Positions 24,520-33,375 of a DNA stretch of 64,000 bases are shown here, one piece after another. A model generated the notes under the pieces. The model searched no databases, was not told the origin of the DNA, and saw nothing but the letters and a program-made list of their open reading frames with translations. The DNA is taken from assembly GCA_965222645.1 (NCBI GenBank), contig OZ244968.1, forward strand, positions 2,728,001-2,792,000. The letters run 5' to 3'. The number at the start of each line of letters is the position of its first letter. The stretch's first letter is position 1. This DNA is from JABDMH01 sp965222645 (lineage in GTDB: Bacteria; Bacteroidota; Bacteroidia; Chitinophagales; Saprospiraceae). The translations under genes were made by a program, and so were the position numbers.

Positions 24520-26637
24520 CTACTCCACCACAATCTCATCCAGAAATATCCACGCTCTCTCTCCGCTACCCTCATGCCACTCCGGGCAAGTACCCATATT
24601 TTCTGCGGAAATCCGGACGTAACGCGTCTTGCGGCTGTTCTTGAAGGCGAATTCGTAATTGTATATTTCTACCTCCTCATCACGTGCATGAAAGAGCGGT
24701 TTACGGTACACTTCCACAAAGCGCTCACCGTCATTGCTGATCTCAAAAGTCACCTTGTTGGGGAAGAAAATCCTAACCCCTTGATTCTCCAAAGCTTGTG
24801 TGCTGATCTTACTGATTTCGATTCGCTCACCAAAATCAAGGGTAATACTCATATCCTTGCCCAGGTATCCCTGCCAGCGACCATCGTTGTAATTTGCACT
24901 ACCCTTTAGTCCATCGATAAGCGCTTGATCACCACCAGCTGATCTCGCATTGTCATACCGAGTAGCCAACTCCATAGGCATATAAGTGGCCAGGTTCATT
25001 TTTACCTCCTTGGTTGTTACCGCATCAGAAGCCCGGTCTCCCGAAAAGGCAAGCGCCTTGATCGCACACTCTTTGTCGATATAGAACGGTTTTCTGTACA
25101 CCAAGCCCACCAGGCCCGGCGGATCCCCATTAGTCGTATATTTTATCTGCTCTACATCCTCTTCGGCAGTCAATGTCACAAGGTATGCCCTGGCCTCTGG
25201 TTTGTATTCGATGTGTGTCTCTACCTGCATAATTAAGATAGGCCAGTCATCACTCCTAAACGAAGAAGCAGGCAAGCGATGCTGGTTAAATAAGTTGGTC
25301 TCTGTGGTATTGTCAAAGCCCATCCGCACTGCCACGGGATCTAATACAAAATCTGATGACACAACAACCTCCGAACCTTCAATTTTAGCATCAGCAGGAT
25401 AAAAGATATGGTCGTCCCCTGCGAGTAAGAAACCTCGAAGGGGCCCTTCCTGCAACAAACCATCATCGGCGTAATCAAAGGACACGTAAATTTTGCCATT
25501 CTCGCTCCGGTGCGATTTATAAATCGGCCCCGAGCACACAATATCGCGCTGTCCGTAGGTACGGGCCAAAGCCCAGTCGCCCAGCCGGATTCCCACATCT
25601 TTTTTATTTCGGGGATGGATGTCGTAAATATCCCCTATGTCAGTGACGACCACCATTCCGGTGTTGGGCACCTTGCCCATCGTCATCATTTGTGCTTCCC
25701 TGACCAATGCACCCTGTATGGGCGTCCCATATCTAAACGGTGCAATTTGTACATAATAAAAAGGCATCGGAAATTCCCAGGCTTTTCGCCAACTATTAAT
25801 CATTGCGGGAAATAAATCCCGGTACACCAATGGATTTGCAGTATTTGACTCCCCTTGATACCAGATGGCACCTGCTAATTTGAAGTTGGTCACCGGGTGG
25901 ATCATCGCATTGTATATTACTCCGGGTTCTCTGGGCCAATAATCTGATTTACCAAGCACTTCATCCCATTGGGCAAATACCTCATTGCCTTGAATCACTT
26001 CTCTTGGTGTCCAGACCTCTGCAGCTGTGCCACCCCAGGCAGCCTGAATGAGGCCGATGGGAATATCGAGAGCCTGATTCAAATGCCTTCCAAAAAAATA
26101 TCCCACTGCTGAAAAATCCTGAATGGTGGCCGGCGAACAGACTTCCCAACTGGCATGACAGTCATCCTGAGGATATTGAGCAGTTGTTTTTGGAATTTGG
26201 AAGAGACGGATATTCGAAAAGTTTGCTGCAGAGACTTCCGCCTCCGCATCATCAAATCCGTGATTTGCCGACCATTCCATATTGCTCTGACCACTGCAAA
26301 TCCACACTTCACCAATCAAAATATCACGAAGTGTGATATGGTTAGATGCTTTAATTTCAATGGTATGTGGTCCACCCGCCTCCGGTGTCGGGATCAGTAT
26401 TTCCCACCGGGCATTGCGATCTGCCCTGGCATCATAAGTGTGGTTATCCCAACTTGGTGTAATTTCGATTTGTTCTGATGCGTCAGACCAGCCCCAAAGC
26501 CTTACCGTGCTGTTGCGCTGCAGGACCATATGATCGGACAACACAGATGGCAGTCGCACAGCAGCATCGACTGAGAGTACACAGCATATCAGAAAGGCAA
26601 TAATCGATACCGACTTTCTGTCACCGGTTTCTATCAC
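24520..26637 (-). CDS. Sialate O-acetylesterase with C-terminal discoidin-like domain
   Basis: This 705-residue secreted SGNH-type esterase removes acetyl groups from sialic acids or other glycans. A signal peptide (SIIAFLICCVLSVDAA) is followed by the SASA domain with GQSNM (residues 116-120, nucleophile Ser) and DIHPRNKKDVG, the conserved Asp-x-His. LTAEEDVEQIKYTTNGDPPG resembles a chitobiase-type C-terminal sheet and ANYNDGRWQGYLGKDMSITLD a F5/8 type C (discoidin) carbohydrate-binding fold. It starts with GTG 26637, overlapping by one base the TAG of the Gfo/Idh/MocA gene, so they form an operon. A second esterase sits at 46186-47733. Confidence 0.82.
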   Translation of the reverse strand: MIETGDRKSVSIIAFLICCVLSVDAAVRLPSVLSDHMVLQRNSTVRLWGWSDASEQIEITPSWDNHTYDARADRNARWEILIPTPEAGGPHTIEIKASNHITLRDILIGEVWICSGQSNMEWSANHGFDDAEAEVSAANFSNIRLFQIPKTTAQYPQDDCHASWEVCSPATIQDFSAVGYFFGRHLNQALDIPIGLIQAAWGGTAAEVWTPREVIQGNEVFAQWDEVLGKSDYWPREPGVIYNAMIHPVTNFKLAGAIWYQGESNTANPLVYRDLFPAMINSWRKAWEFPMPFYYVQIAPFRYGTPIQGALVREAQMMTMGKVPNTGMVVVTDIGDIYDIHPRNKKDVGIRLGDWALARTYGQRDIVCSGPIYKSHRSENGKIYVSFDYADDGLLQEGPLRGFLLAGDDHIFYPADAKIEGSEVVVSSDFVLDPVAVRMGFDNTTETNLFNQHRLPASSFRSDDWPILIMQVETHIEYKPEARAYLVTLTAEEDVEQIKYTTNGDPPGLVGLVYRKPFYIDKECAIKALAFSGDRASDAVTTKEVKMNLATYMPMELATRYDNARSAGGDQALIDGLKGSANYNDGRWQGYLGKDMSITLDFGERIEISKISTQALENQGVRIFFPNKVTFEISNDGERFVEVYRKPLFHARDEEVEIYNYEFAFKNSRKTRYVRISAENMGTCPEWHEGSGERAWIFLDEIVVE

Positions 26638-27953
26638 TACACAACACTTGTACTTCCGGGCACCGCAACCTCATACTTACCCATTGAGTCGGGTCGTGCA
26701 GGTGGCATATCTTCCCAGGCAAAAGTTTCAGGTACAAGCTTGTGATTGGACTTTAATGCCTCATCCATCGTCAACATTTGCCCACTGTAAGTGGCCATCC
26801 TGCCCAGGATTGATGTCATTGTGCTCATCGCCCCGTTGTAGGCATCAGCGTATTTGTATTCACCTTTATTGATGGCTGCAAACAACAAGTCGTGTTCTAC
26901 CTGGTATGGGTTGGGATCGTTAGTATCATCGTGTTTCAGAATGACTTTACCCTTGTGCGATTTCATCAAACCACTACCAAAATTCACCATTCCTTTAGTG
27001 CCAACGAGCGTTTCATCAACTCTGTTCCAACAGTTCTTAATGTGCCTGCACTGGCTATTCATCACAGCTCCATCCTCATAATGAAACTCCACATAGTGGT
27101 GATCAAAGATCTGACCGTGATCTTCTCCTTTTCGCACTTCTCTACCACCCATGCCCTGAGCTTTTACCGGATATCCTTTTTTGGCCCAGTTCATCACGTC
27201 GATATTGTGAATATGTTGCTCGACGATGTGGTCACCACATAGCCATGTAAAATAATACCAATTGCGCATTTGATATTCCATCTCAGTCTGTTGAGATTCT
27301 CGGGGTCTCACCCAAACTCCACCTCCATTCCAATACACCTGCCCTGAGGTTATGTCTCCTATCTTTCCTTTATGCAGTCGCTCCATCAACTCTTTATACT
27401 TGGTCTGATAGTGCCGCTGAAGGCCAACCACTACATTGAGTTTTTTGAGTTTTGCTTCCTCCGCCGTTTTCAAGACGCTTCGGATACCGGCAGCATCTGT
27501 AGCTACGGGCTTCTCCATAAAGACATGTTTACCCTTTGCAACAGCTTCTGCAAAATGAACAGGTCTAAAAGCTGGAGGTGTTGTTAAGATGATCACATCA
27601 CAGAGATCAATGCAGTGCTTGTAGCCATCAAATCCGACAAATCGCCGGTCCTTAGGCACATCAATTCTTCCCTCAGGTGCCGCCTTCTTTATGTTTGTCA
27701 GGCTGTCCTCAAGACGGTCTTCAAATGCATCAGCCATCGCAACCAGCCGGACATTTGGGGCTGCATTGATAGCCTGTGCGGCAGCTCCCGTACCTCGTCC
27801 ACCACATCCCACCAAAGCAATCTTGATATCGTCTTTGACCGAACTCTGGTATCCGTAATCAGTTGCAAATAAGGGTGATGCCATCAGTGCTCCTGCAGCA
27901 AGGCTGGAGTGCTTTACAAAATCACGTCTGTGAAGGGAAGTATTCTTTTTCAT
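26637..27953 (-). CDS. Tat-exported Gfo/Idh/MocA oxidoreductase
   Basis: This 438-residue NAD(P)-dependent dehydrogenase has a twin-arginine signal (SLHRRDFVKHSSLAAGALMA, residues 5-24), so it works in the periplasm. The Rossmann motif is ALVGCGGRGTGAAAQA (about 46-61), followed by EKPVATDAAG (about 146-155, Glu-Lys-Pro, the Lys being catalytic), as in glycoside-processing family members. The substrate, probably a sugar or inositol, is unknown. Stop/start overlap with the acetylesterase suggests joint action on a host or algal glycan. Confidence 0.85.
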   Translation of the reverse strand: MKKNTSLHRRDFVKHSSLAAGALMASPLFATDYGYQSSVKDDIKIALVGCGGRGTGAAAQAINAAPNVRLVAMADAFEDRLEDSLTNIKKAAPEGRIDVPKDRRFVGFDGYKHCIDLCDVIILTTPPAFRPVHFAEAVAKGKHVFMEKPVATDAAGIRSVLKTAEEAKLKKLNVVVGLQRHYQTKYKELMERLHKGKIGDITSGQVYWNGGGVWVRPRESQQTEMEYQMRNWYYFTWLCGDHIVEQHIHNIDVMNWAKKGYPVKAQGMGGREVRKGEDHGQIFDHHYVEFHYEDGAVMNSQCRHIKNCWNRVDETLVGTKGMVNFGSGLMKSHKGKVILKHDDTNDPNPYQVEHDLLFAAINKGEYKYADAYNGAMSTMTSILGRMATYSGQMLTMDEALKSNHKLVPETFAWEDMPPARPDSMGKYEVAVPGSTSVV

Positions 27954-28010
27954 CTGAAAGTGCTTTTTTGAATTTGTTTATCTAATGTTACGAAGCCTTG
28001 AAAGTACAAA

Positions 28011-28955
28011 TTATCCACCGAGAACTAAAGCCCAGAATTCATTTTGTTCTTCTTGTGTAGGCTGTTCTACCGGGCTCACAACACGAAATCCCACAAATGG
28101 CGAATCTGTATTCCACCAAAAACTTTTAGGTATTTGCGGATCCCGTTTTTTCCAATCGAGAGTTGACTCGGTCCTCTTTGCACTTCTCAGATCTGCGGCC
28201 TCACTTCTGAAAGATCCACCTCTCACTGATCTGGGATGCAAAGATGTAGGCACAGCCCAATAATCTTTTGCACCTGCTTCGATTTTACTGTATGCATCAG
28301 CATAGTACTGGTCCAGAGTCCACTCTGCCACATTCCCAAGGATATCATACAAACCCCAGGGATTGGGTCGGAGCTCTCCCACTTTGTGGAAAGTCTCTTC
28401 ACTATTGTCCTTATACCATGCGTACTCCGCAAGTAATTTTTTCTTTTTACCGAAGAAATACGGTGCGTCGGATCCGGCCTTACAAGCGTATTCCCACTCG
28501 GCTTCTGTGGGCAGGCGGTAAAACCTGCCAGTCTTTTCCGAAAGCCATTTACAAAATTGTAATGCTGCAAATTGAGACATGCCGGCCGCGGGGTAGCCAA
28601 ACTTACCCATCCCAAAAACGGGATCCTCGTAGGGCGCACTGGGCCTTGTAATCCCATCTGTCCGTGGATTACCGGCTTCATCAAGGTCTTCCTCAGGATC
28701 GCGAAATATCATGAACAAGTCATGTGACACCTCATATGCACCCATGTAAAATGCAGATATATGCACCTCCTTTCGCGGTTGTTCATCTGCAATTTTTGAT
28801 TTTTTCTGTCCCAGTAGCACCTTGCCTGCGGGTATCTCGACCACAGTAATCTTGTGCTCTGAATTGGGGATTTCCAGTTCTATCTTTTTATTCATCTGTT
28901 GTGCCATCACAAATCCGGGCAACATCAGGGCAATGCTCAGAAATCTTATTTTCAT
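28011..28955 (-). CDS. SUMF1/FGE-sulfatase domain protein without catalytic Cys
   Basis: The 314-residue protein starts with a signal peptide (LSIALMLPGFVMAQQ) and continues as a formylglycine-generating-enzyme-like domain: FYMGAYEVSHDLFMIF, YPAAGMSQFAALQFCKWLSE, YRLPTEAEWEYACKAGSD, NPWGLYDILGNVAEWT and RGGSFRSEAADLRSAKR. Where FGE and EgtB-like members have the paired catalytic cysteines after RGGSF, there are Ser, Glu and Ala. It is therefore more likely a sugar- or metal-binding relative, as in the GldK/PvdO side of the family. It is followed by yceI and apbE on the same strand. Confidence 0.75.
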   Translation of the reverse strand: MKIRFLSIALMLPGFVMAQQMNKKIELEIPNSEHKITVVEIPAGKVLLGQKKSKIADEQPRKEVHISAFYMGAYEVSHDLFMIFRDPEEDLDEAGNPRTDGITRPSAPYEDPVFGMGKFGYPAAGMSQFAALQFCKWLSEKTGRFYRLPTEAEWEYACKAGSDAPYFFGKKKKLLAEYAWYKDNSEETFHKVGELRPNPWGLYDILGNVAEWTLDQYYADAYSKIEAGAKDYWAVPTSLHPRSVRGGSFRSEAADLRSAKRTESTLDWKKRDPQIPKSFWWNTDSPFVGFRVVSPVEQPTQEEQNEFWALVLGG

Positions 28956-28964
28956 GAAAACTAC

Positions 28965-29528
28965 TTAGTGACTTTCTTCAGCCAGGGTCAATTCAAAATT
29001 GATTGTGATGTCATCGTGACATACGATTGTGCCAAACATGGCACTGGGAGGCTTTATATTAAAATCCGAAAATTTTAAAGGATACGTACCGCTTATCTTA
29101 CCGTCAGCAAATGTTCCTGAGGCCATCACAGAAACTTCCTTTTGTACCCCGGCCAGGTCGAGTGTGCCAGCCGTATCGAGTTCTCCGTCGTCGTCGGGAT
29201 CTTCACTACCGGTAAAGGTAATCTTGGGATATTCTTCAACTTTCAAGGCCTTGTAGATTTTGGCATTCATATCGGGTCCGCGACCACCATCCATGCTCTT
29301 TACATCGCACGATAGTGATACCGAGGCTACTTTACCGGATTCGTCGGTGGTAATCGTTCCTTCAAAAGTGCCTACCTCCGCTTTCCAATTCTTTAATGTA
29401 CTGGTACCGTCAACCCAAATCCGGGAATTTTCTGGAGATATCTGGTAAGTCACTTGACTCCAACTCATCACGGATAGCGAAGCAAAAAGCAATAAAAATG
29501 ATATACGGGTAAGATTGTTAAACTTCAT
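28965..29528 (-). CDS. YceI family lipid-binding protein
   Basis: The 187-residue secreted protein has a signal peptide (FLLLFASLSVMSWSQ) and the YceI pattern: YQISPENSRIWVDGTSTLKN, GTFEGTITTD, SLSCDVKSMDGG, YPKITFTGS and GTLDLAGVQKEVSV. The fold is a lipocalin-like barrel that binds isoprenoid lipids in the periplasm. It lies only 9 bp from the SUMF1-like gene, which suggests co-transcription. Confidence 0.8.
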   Translation of the reverse strand: MKFNNLTRISFLLLFASLSVMSWSQVTYQISPENSRIWVDGTSTLKNWKAEVGTFEGTITTDESGKVASVSLSCDVKSMDGGRGPDMNAKIYKALKVEEYPKITFTGSEDPDDDGELDTAGTLDLAGVQKEVSVMASGTFADGKISGTYPLKFSDFNIKPPSAMFGTIVCHDDITINFELTLAEESH

Positions 29529-29552
29529 AAATGCAATGTTACAAATAATTGA

Positions 29553-30533
29553 TTATTGGATGACGTAATCAAAAAAATTATCCGAGTGGAAAAGTTCATT
29601 ATTACGGCCAATAATCGCTGATATGGTGTTAATGTTTTCTAAAAATTTATCGATTTCGTTTTTCGTCATAATTGATAGTGCCGAAGCATAGGCATCAGCC
29701 TGCCATCCGGATGGTGCAACTACTGTGGAACCAAAAAAATGAGTGACACCCCAGCCCGTTGCCGGGTCGATGATATGTGCATAACGCTTGCCCTTGTGTA
29801 CAAAAAACTGATAGTCCGGTCCAGAAGTGGCAATGGCGCAATTATGTACTGCAACTATTTTATCGCACCATGTTACATCGATTTTCCACCCCTCTTGCAT
29901 AGGTGGGGCATCTCCGAGCACGAGATCACCACCGAGATCAATCATAAACCGGTGGATTTGCTCCGATCGCAGCAGCTTTGCAATATGATCTCCGATATAT
30001 CCCTTGGCAATACCACCAAAATCAAAGCGAATATTTTTTCTCCGGAAAAAGATTGTATCATCCTTATTCAACCGGACTAAATGCGGAGCTGCATTCTTCA
30101 GGTTTCTGCGCACTTTGCAACGGGACGGAATCTTGTTTTGTTTGAGATGAGATCTCCAAAGATGGGTCAGTGCACCCATCTGCACATTGAATAAGCCGTT
30201 CGTCTGCTCATAAATTTCCATCGATTTCCTAAGTAAATCTGCAAGGGGATCCGAAATCCCGATTTTCGTTCCCGGTTTACTAGCCGTTATTCTCAGATTC
30301 TCGCTTTGGGGATCATAATCCGAAAAAATCCGGTTAAAGGAATCGATGAGATAAAAGGCCTGATCCAAAACATGAGAAACTTTGGCAGAGTCCTGTGCAT
30401 AGCAGGTTATGCCTACTGTTGTACCCATGGCATTTCTCGTCTGCACGTACTTTTCAAACTTCTGCGCAATGATTTCCGGGGCAGCAAATAGCCAGGCGAC
30501 CAGGATCAGTGGTAATTTTAGTAAATTCGGCAT
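29553..30533 (-). CDS. apbE: FAD:protein FMN transferase (ApbE-like)
   Basis: From ATG 30533 the product is 326 residues. A signal peptide (LPLILVAWLFAAPEIIAQ) precedes the ApbE fold: MGTTVGITCY (about 36-45), IDSFNRIFSDYDPQSENLRI, RFDFGGIAKGYIGD (about 183-196, Mg and FAD site), IDLGGDLVLGD and ATSGPDYQFFVHKGKRYAHIID. It would attach FMN to a Thr of exported flavoproteins, for example NqrC-type subunits. The ORF could start 40 codons earlier, but that overlaps the divergent TIM-barrel gene. Confidence 0.85.
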   Translation of the reverse strand: MPNLLKLPLILVAWLFAAPEIIAQKFEKYVQTRNAMGTTVGITCYAQDSAKVSHVLDQAFYLIDSFNRIFSDYDPQSENLRITASKPGTKIGISDPLADLLRKSMEIYEQTNGLFNVQMGALTHLWRSHLKQNKIPSRCKVRRNLKNAAPHLVRLNKDDTIFFRRKNIRFDFGGIAKGYIGDHIAKLLRSEQIHRFMIDLGGDLVLGDAPPMQEGWKIDVTWCDKIVAVHNCAIATSGPDYQFFVHKGKRYAHIIDPATGWGVTHFFGSTVVAPSGWQADAYASALSIMTKNEIDKFLENINTISAIIGRNNELFHSDNFFDYVIQ

Positions 30534-30542
30534 CCATAAATT

Positions 30543-31465
30543 TTGAAAAATAACGTGAAGAGAAGAAAATTTATTCAGCAAACTGCTATTGTAAGTGCGG
30601 CTAGTCCATTTGCAATTCCCGGAGGGGTAAGAAGTGAGCGTGGAGACCCACATGACTTCAAGCTAAAGTATGCACCTCATATAGACATGTTTGAGCATCA
30701 CGCCGGTGCCAATCCCGTCGATCAGCTCAATTTTATGGCAGATGTGGGCTTTAAGGCCTTTGAAGATAATAGTATGAAAAGCCGTGATATAAGCATGCAG
30801 GAAGCAATGGCCACGACCATGGAGAAAAGGGGTCTTGAAATGGGCGTTTTTGTCGGACATGAAATTGGATGGAGAGAACCCAACTTGGCAAATGGTGATG
30901 CAAGTCTGCGCGATAAGTTTTTGAAGGAAATCAGAGAAAGTGTCGAAGTTGCCAAACGCGTAAATGCAAAATGGATGACTATTGTGCCCGGTCATGTCGA
31001 TCTCCGTCAAAAATTAGGATTTCAGACCGCCCACGTTATGGAATCTCTACGGAGAGCTTGTGATATTTTGGAGCCCCATGTCTGGTGATGGTACTCGAGC
31101 CGTTAAATTTTAGAAATCATCCGGGACTTTTTCTCACTGAAGTACCACAGGCTTATGCATTGTGCAGAGCAGTCGACAGCCCGTCTTGCAAGATTCTTTT
31201 TGATATTTATCACCAACAAATTACCGAGGGAAATATTATACCCAATATTGATGATGCATGGGACGAAATCGGCTATTTTCAAATAGGTGATAATCCGGGT
31301 AGGAATGAACCCACATCAGGAGAAATAAATTATAAGAATATATTTAAGCACATCTACGAAAAAGGCTTTGATGGAATAATGGGGATGGAACACGGCAATG
31401 CACATCCCGGTAAAGAAGGAGAGGAGAAATTAATTATGGCCTATAAGGAAGTTGATGATTTTTGA
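30543..31465 (+). pseudogene. Sugar-isomerase-like TIM barrel with frameshift
   Basis: The first part, from TTG 30543 or GTG 30555, encodes a twin-arginine signal (VKRRKFIQQTA) and an xylose-isomerase/hydroxypyruvate-isomerase-like barrel: YAPHIDMFEHHAGANPVDQL, EMGVFVGHEIGW, RVNAKWMTIVPGHVDLR. The reading frame breaks at 31078-31081: CCCATG-TCTGG would read HGLVMVLEPLN if one G were added. The rest (ILFDIYHQQITEGN, IGYFQIGDNPGRNEP and MGMEHGN, with metal-binding Glu, Asp and His) continues in the other frame to 31465. This is either a real pseudogene or a single-base sequencing error. It is divergent from apbE with a 9-22 bp gap. Confidence 0.8.
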
Positions 31466-31510
31466 TTTTTCAAAATTTCAATAAATCCGAAATTTCTTGA
31501 TGAAAACAGG

Positions 31511-31535
31511 AGAGGCCTTTTGGGCCTCTTTTTTT
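31511..31535. terminator. Rho-independent terminator
   Basis: AGAGGCC-TTTTG-GGCCTCT (7-bp stem) followed by TTTTTT at 31530-31535. It lies between the convergent TIM-barrel and unknown paralogue genes, and probably terminates the TIM-barrel transcript. Confidence 0.8.
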
Positions 31536-31548
31536 AGTCCGTGGTGTT

Positions 31549-32304
31549 TTAATCTTCCGAAGGTACCTCCAGCTTCGTCCAGGCTTCCTTGCCGTATTCC
31601 AGATCACCGATAAACTGTACTTTGCTGATATCTACACCCTGGAAAAACAGAGCCTGAAAAATACAACAGTCATCGCCCCATTCATTCTCGGAGTACGGCA
31701 CAAATAGGCCTCTTATTTTAGTACGCAAAATGTCAAAAGGAACAAAGCTGTGATCTGGATAGTCTTCCTCTAAGATATCGCGGAGCATGGTGATATAATC
31801 GGCAAATTTTCCAATGGGGGAAATCGTGTAAAAAGGACTAAATTGAAATTCGATGGCATTCCTTTCAGTAACTCCGGCCCTGGTTTCCAATAATACGGTA
31901 TAGAAAGGGCCGATTAAGCTGATAAAGAACTGAAGTTTGACGGAGTAGTATAAGGGCTCCAGGTCGTGTTTGAGTTGTAAGGTGGCAAAAAGGCCAGGCC
32001 ATAGCCCTACACTCCCGGTCACTTCCTTCCCAATTCTTTCTCCTACTTTATTGCAATACGATTGGAATTCATTGAAACGGTCGCGTGTTTTAGCAGGCTC
32101 ACCCAAGAGTTTTTCCAGCTTTCGAGATCTGGGTTGATTGAAGAAGTGCGGGATTTTGGTCCCGGGCTTAAATTTTGGTGAATAGCGACTGGTATCCGGA
32201 ATTCCGATAGGGATGTAATCATTTACCGCACTATAAATTTTGCTGATATCAAGCCGGGACTCTAGATCTTCAATATATTTTATATCCGGTGTGAAAAATT
32301 GCAT
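31549..32304 (-). CDS. Unrecognised protein, paralogue of the next gene
   Basis: This 251-residue cytosolic protein (no signal or membrane helix) matches no family I know. It shares a core with the gene at 32313-32987: LQFFISLIGPFYTVL against HIYISLIAPFYTIF, FQFSPFYTISPIGKFADY against FSSNPILTISPTANFEPY, FVPFDILRTKIRGL against FIPSKILDLKIPGL, and CIFQALFFQGVDISKV against CTLFQALFSHHTDISV. The pair is 8 bp apart and probably co-transcribed. Such tandem, diverged small proteins are often immunity proteins, but no toxin gene is adjacent, so this is conjecture. Confidence 0.6.
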   Translation of the reverse strand: MQFFTPDIKYIEDLESRLDISKIYSAVNDYIPIGIPDTSRYSPKFKPGTKIPHFFNQPRSRKLEKLLGEPAKTRDRFNEFQSYCNKVGERIGKEVTGSVGLWPGLFATLQLKHDLEPLYYSVKLQFFISLIGPFYTVLLETRAGVTERNAIEFQFSPFYTISPIGKFADYITMLRDILEEDYPDHSFVPFDILRTKIRGLFVPYSENEWGDDCCIFQALFFQGVDISKVQFIGDLEYGKEAWTKLEVPSED

Positions 32305-32312
32305 TTATTTCT

Positions 32313-32987
32313 TTAGTCTTTGCCTTTTTGCCATTCTTCGGTGCCAAAAAATCTGTTGCCTCTACATTTTAGAACAGAAATATCGGTGTGATGCGAAAAA
32401 AGAGCTTGAAATAGCGTACAATTATGGTACACTGTATTTCCATCGGGGGCAATAGACAAACCCGGTATTTTAAGATCTAAGATTTTACTCGGGATGAATT
32501 TGTAGTCAGAATAAGAATTTTTGACAAAGAGATGCATTTTCGAGAAATAAGGTTCGAAATTGGCAGTAGGTGAAATCGTTAATATCGGATTAGAGGAAAA
32601 AGGTACTCCAGTCTCCTCCGCATCAAATGAGATAGTGTCCATGCCGAAGATGGTATAGAACGGTGCGATCAAACTTATGTAAATATGGAGATCACGTACG
32701 TGTTTAAATACATTCTCTTGCCTGAAGATTGGCATTTTAGCCAGAAATCCCGGTGTGTACTCTTCAAAACTAATGGGAGAAATATTTTCATCTTGTCCGA
32801 ACAGAGATATATATTTTTTAAATCTGGTTATTCTCGAACGTCGTAGCTCATACTGCTGCTTTTTGCAGTCAATTGAAAAGGGAGGAATCATTCCGTACTG
32901 TCTTTGCGTTTCCACTCCAATACCAATAGCGTAGTGAGTGGCAATGCATTCGTATAGTCTTGAAAAGCTGATTGATTTACGACCCAT
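32313..32987 (-). CDS. Unrecognised protein, paralogue of the previous gene
   Basis: The 224-residue protein starts MGRKSISFSRLYECIATHYA. It lacks signal and membrane segments. It shares the ISLIxPFYT, TISP, IPxxIL and CTLFQALF-xxxxDIS core with the downstream gene, but the first 90 residues do not resemble it. Function unknown. Both genes may have arisen by tandem duplication followed by drift. Confidence 0.6.
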   Translation of the reverse strand: MGRKSISFSRLYECIATHYAIGIGVETQRQYGMIPPFSIDCKKQQYELRRSRITRFKKYISLFGQDENISPISFEEYTPGFLAKMPIFRQENVFKHVRDLHIYISLIAPFYTIFGMDTISFDAEETGVPFSSNPILTISPTANFEPYFSKMHLFVKNSYSDYKFIPSKILDLKIPGLSIAPDGNTVYHNCTLFQALFSHHTDISVLKCRGNRFFGTEEWQKGKD

Positions 32988-33375
32988 TTATAAAATATAA
33001 ACCTTCTTGTTGCGTATTAAGCTATTCCTTATCGATTTTACAAATAACCATTACAAAAATGAGGTTATTTCAAACTAACGCATTTGTTCAAAAATTTTAC
33101 TCTGTATTTATTAACCCCTACGTCCCTCGCACGAAAATCCGATAAGACGACGGTAGAACCCTCTATCAGTTCATCTAATTCGTCTCTGAGCTTAAGTTAA
33201 AAAGATTTCTTAATCGGACTAGCTTACAACAAGATAGAACGAGGAGAACTGAGGCTCTCACTTGAACGCTTAAATTTGCTATTTACGACATTCCCAAACT
33301 GCTCAGTAGGGAGGACGAGCAAGCAGGTCCTGCGAATCATGCGTAACAAACCACCACTGCAATCGAAAATTCACC
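32988..33375. other. Gene-free stretch with an 8-bp hairpin
   Basis: No gene is visible. AAATAACC (33042-33049) pairs with GGTTATTT (33063-33070) around a 13-base loop about 55 bp upstream of the paralogue pair. The rest looks like plain intergenic sequence; a short frame at the right edge has no support. Confidence 0.35.
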
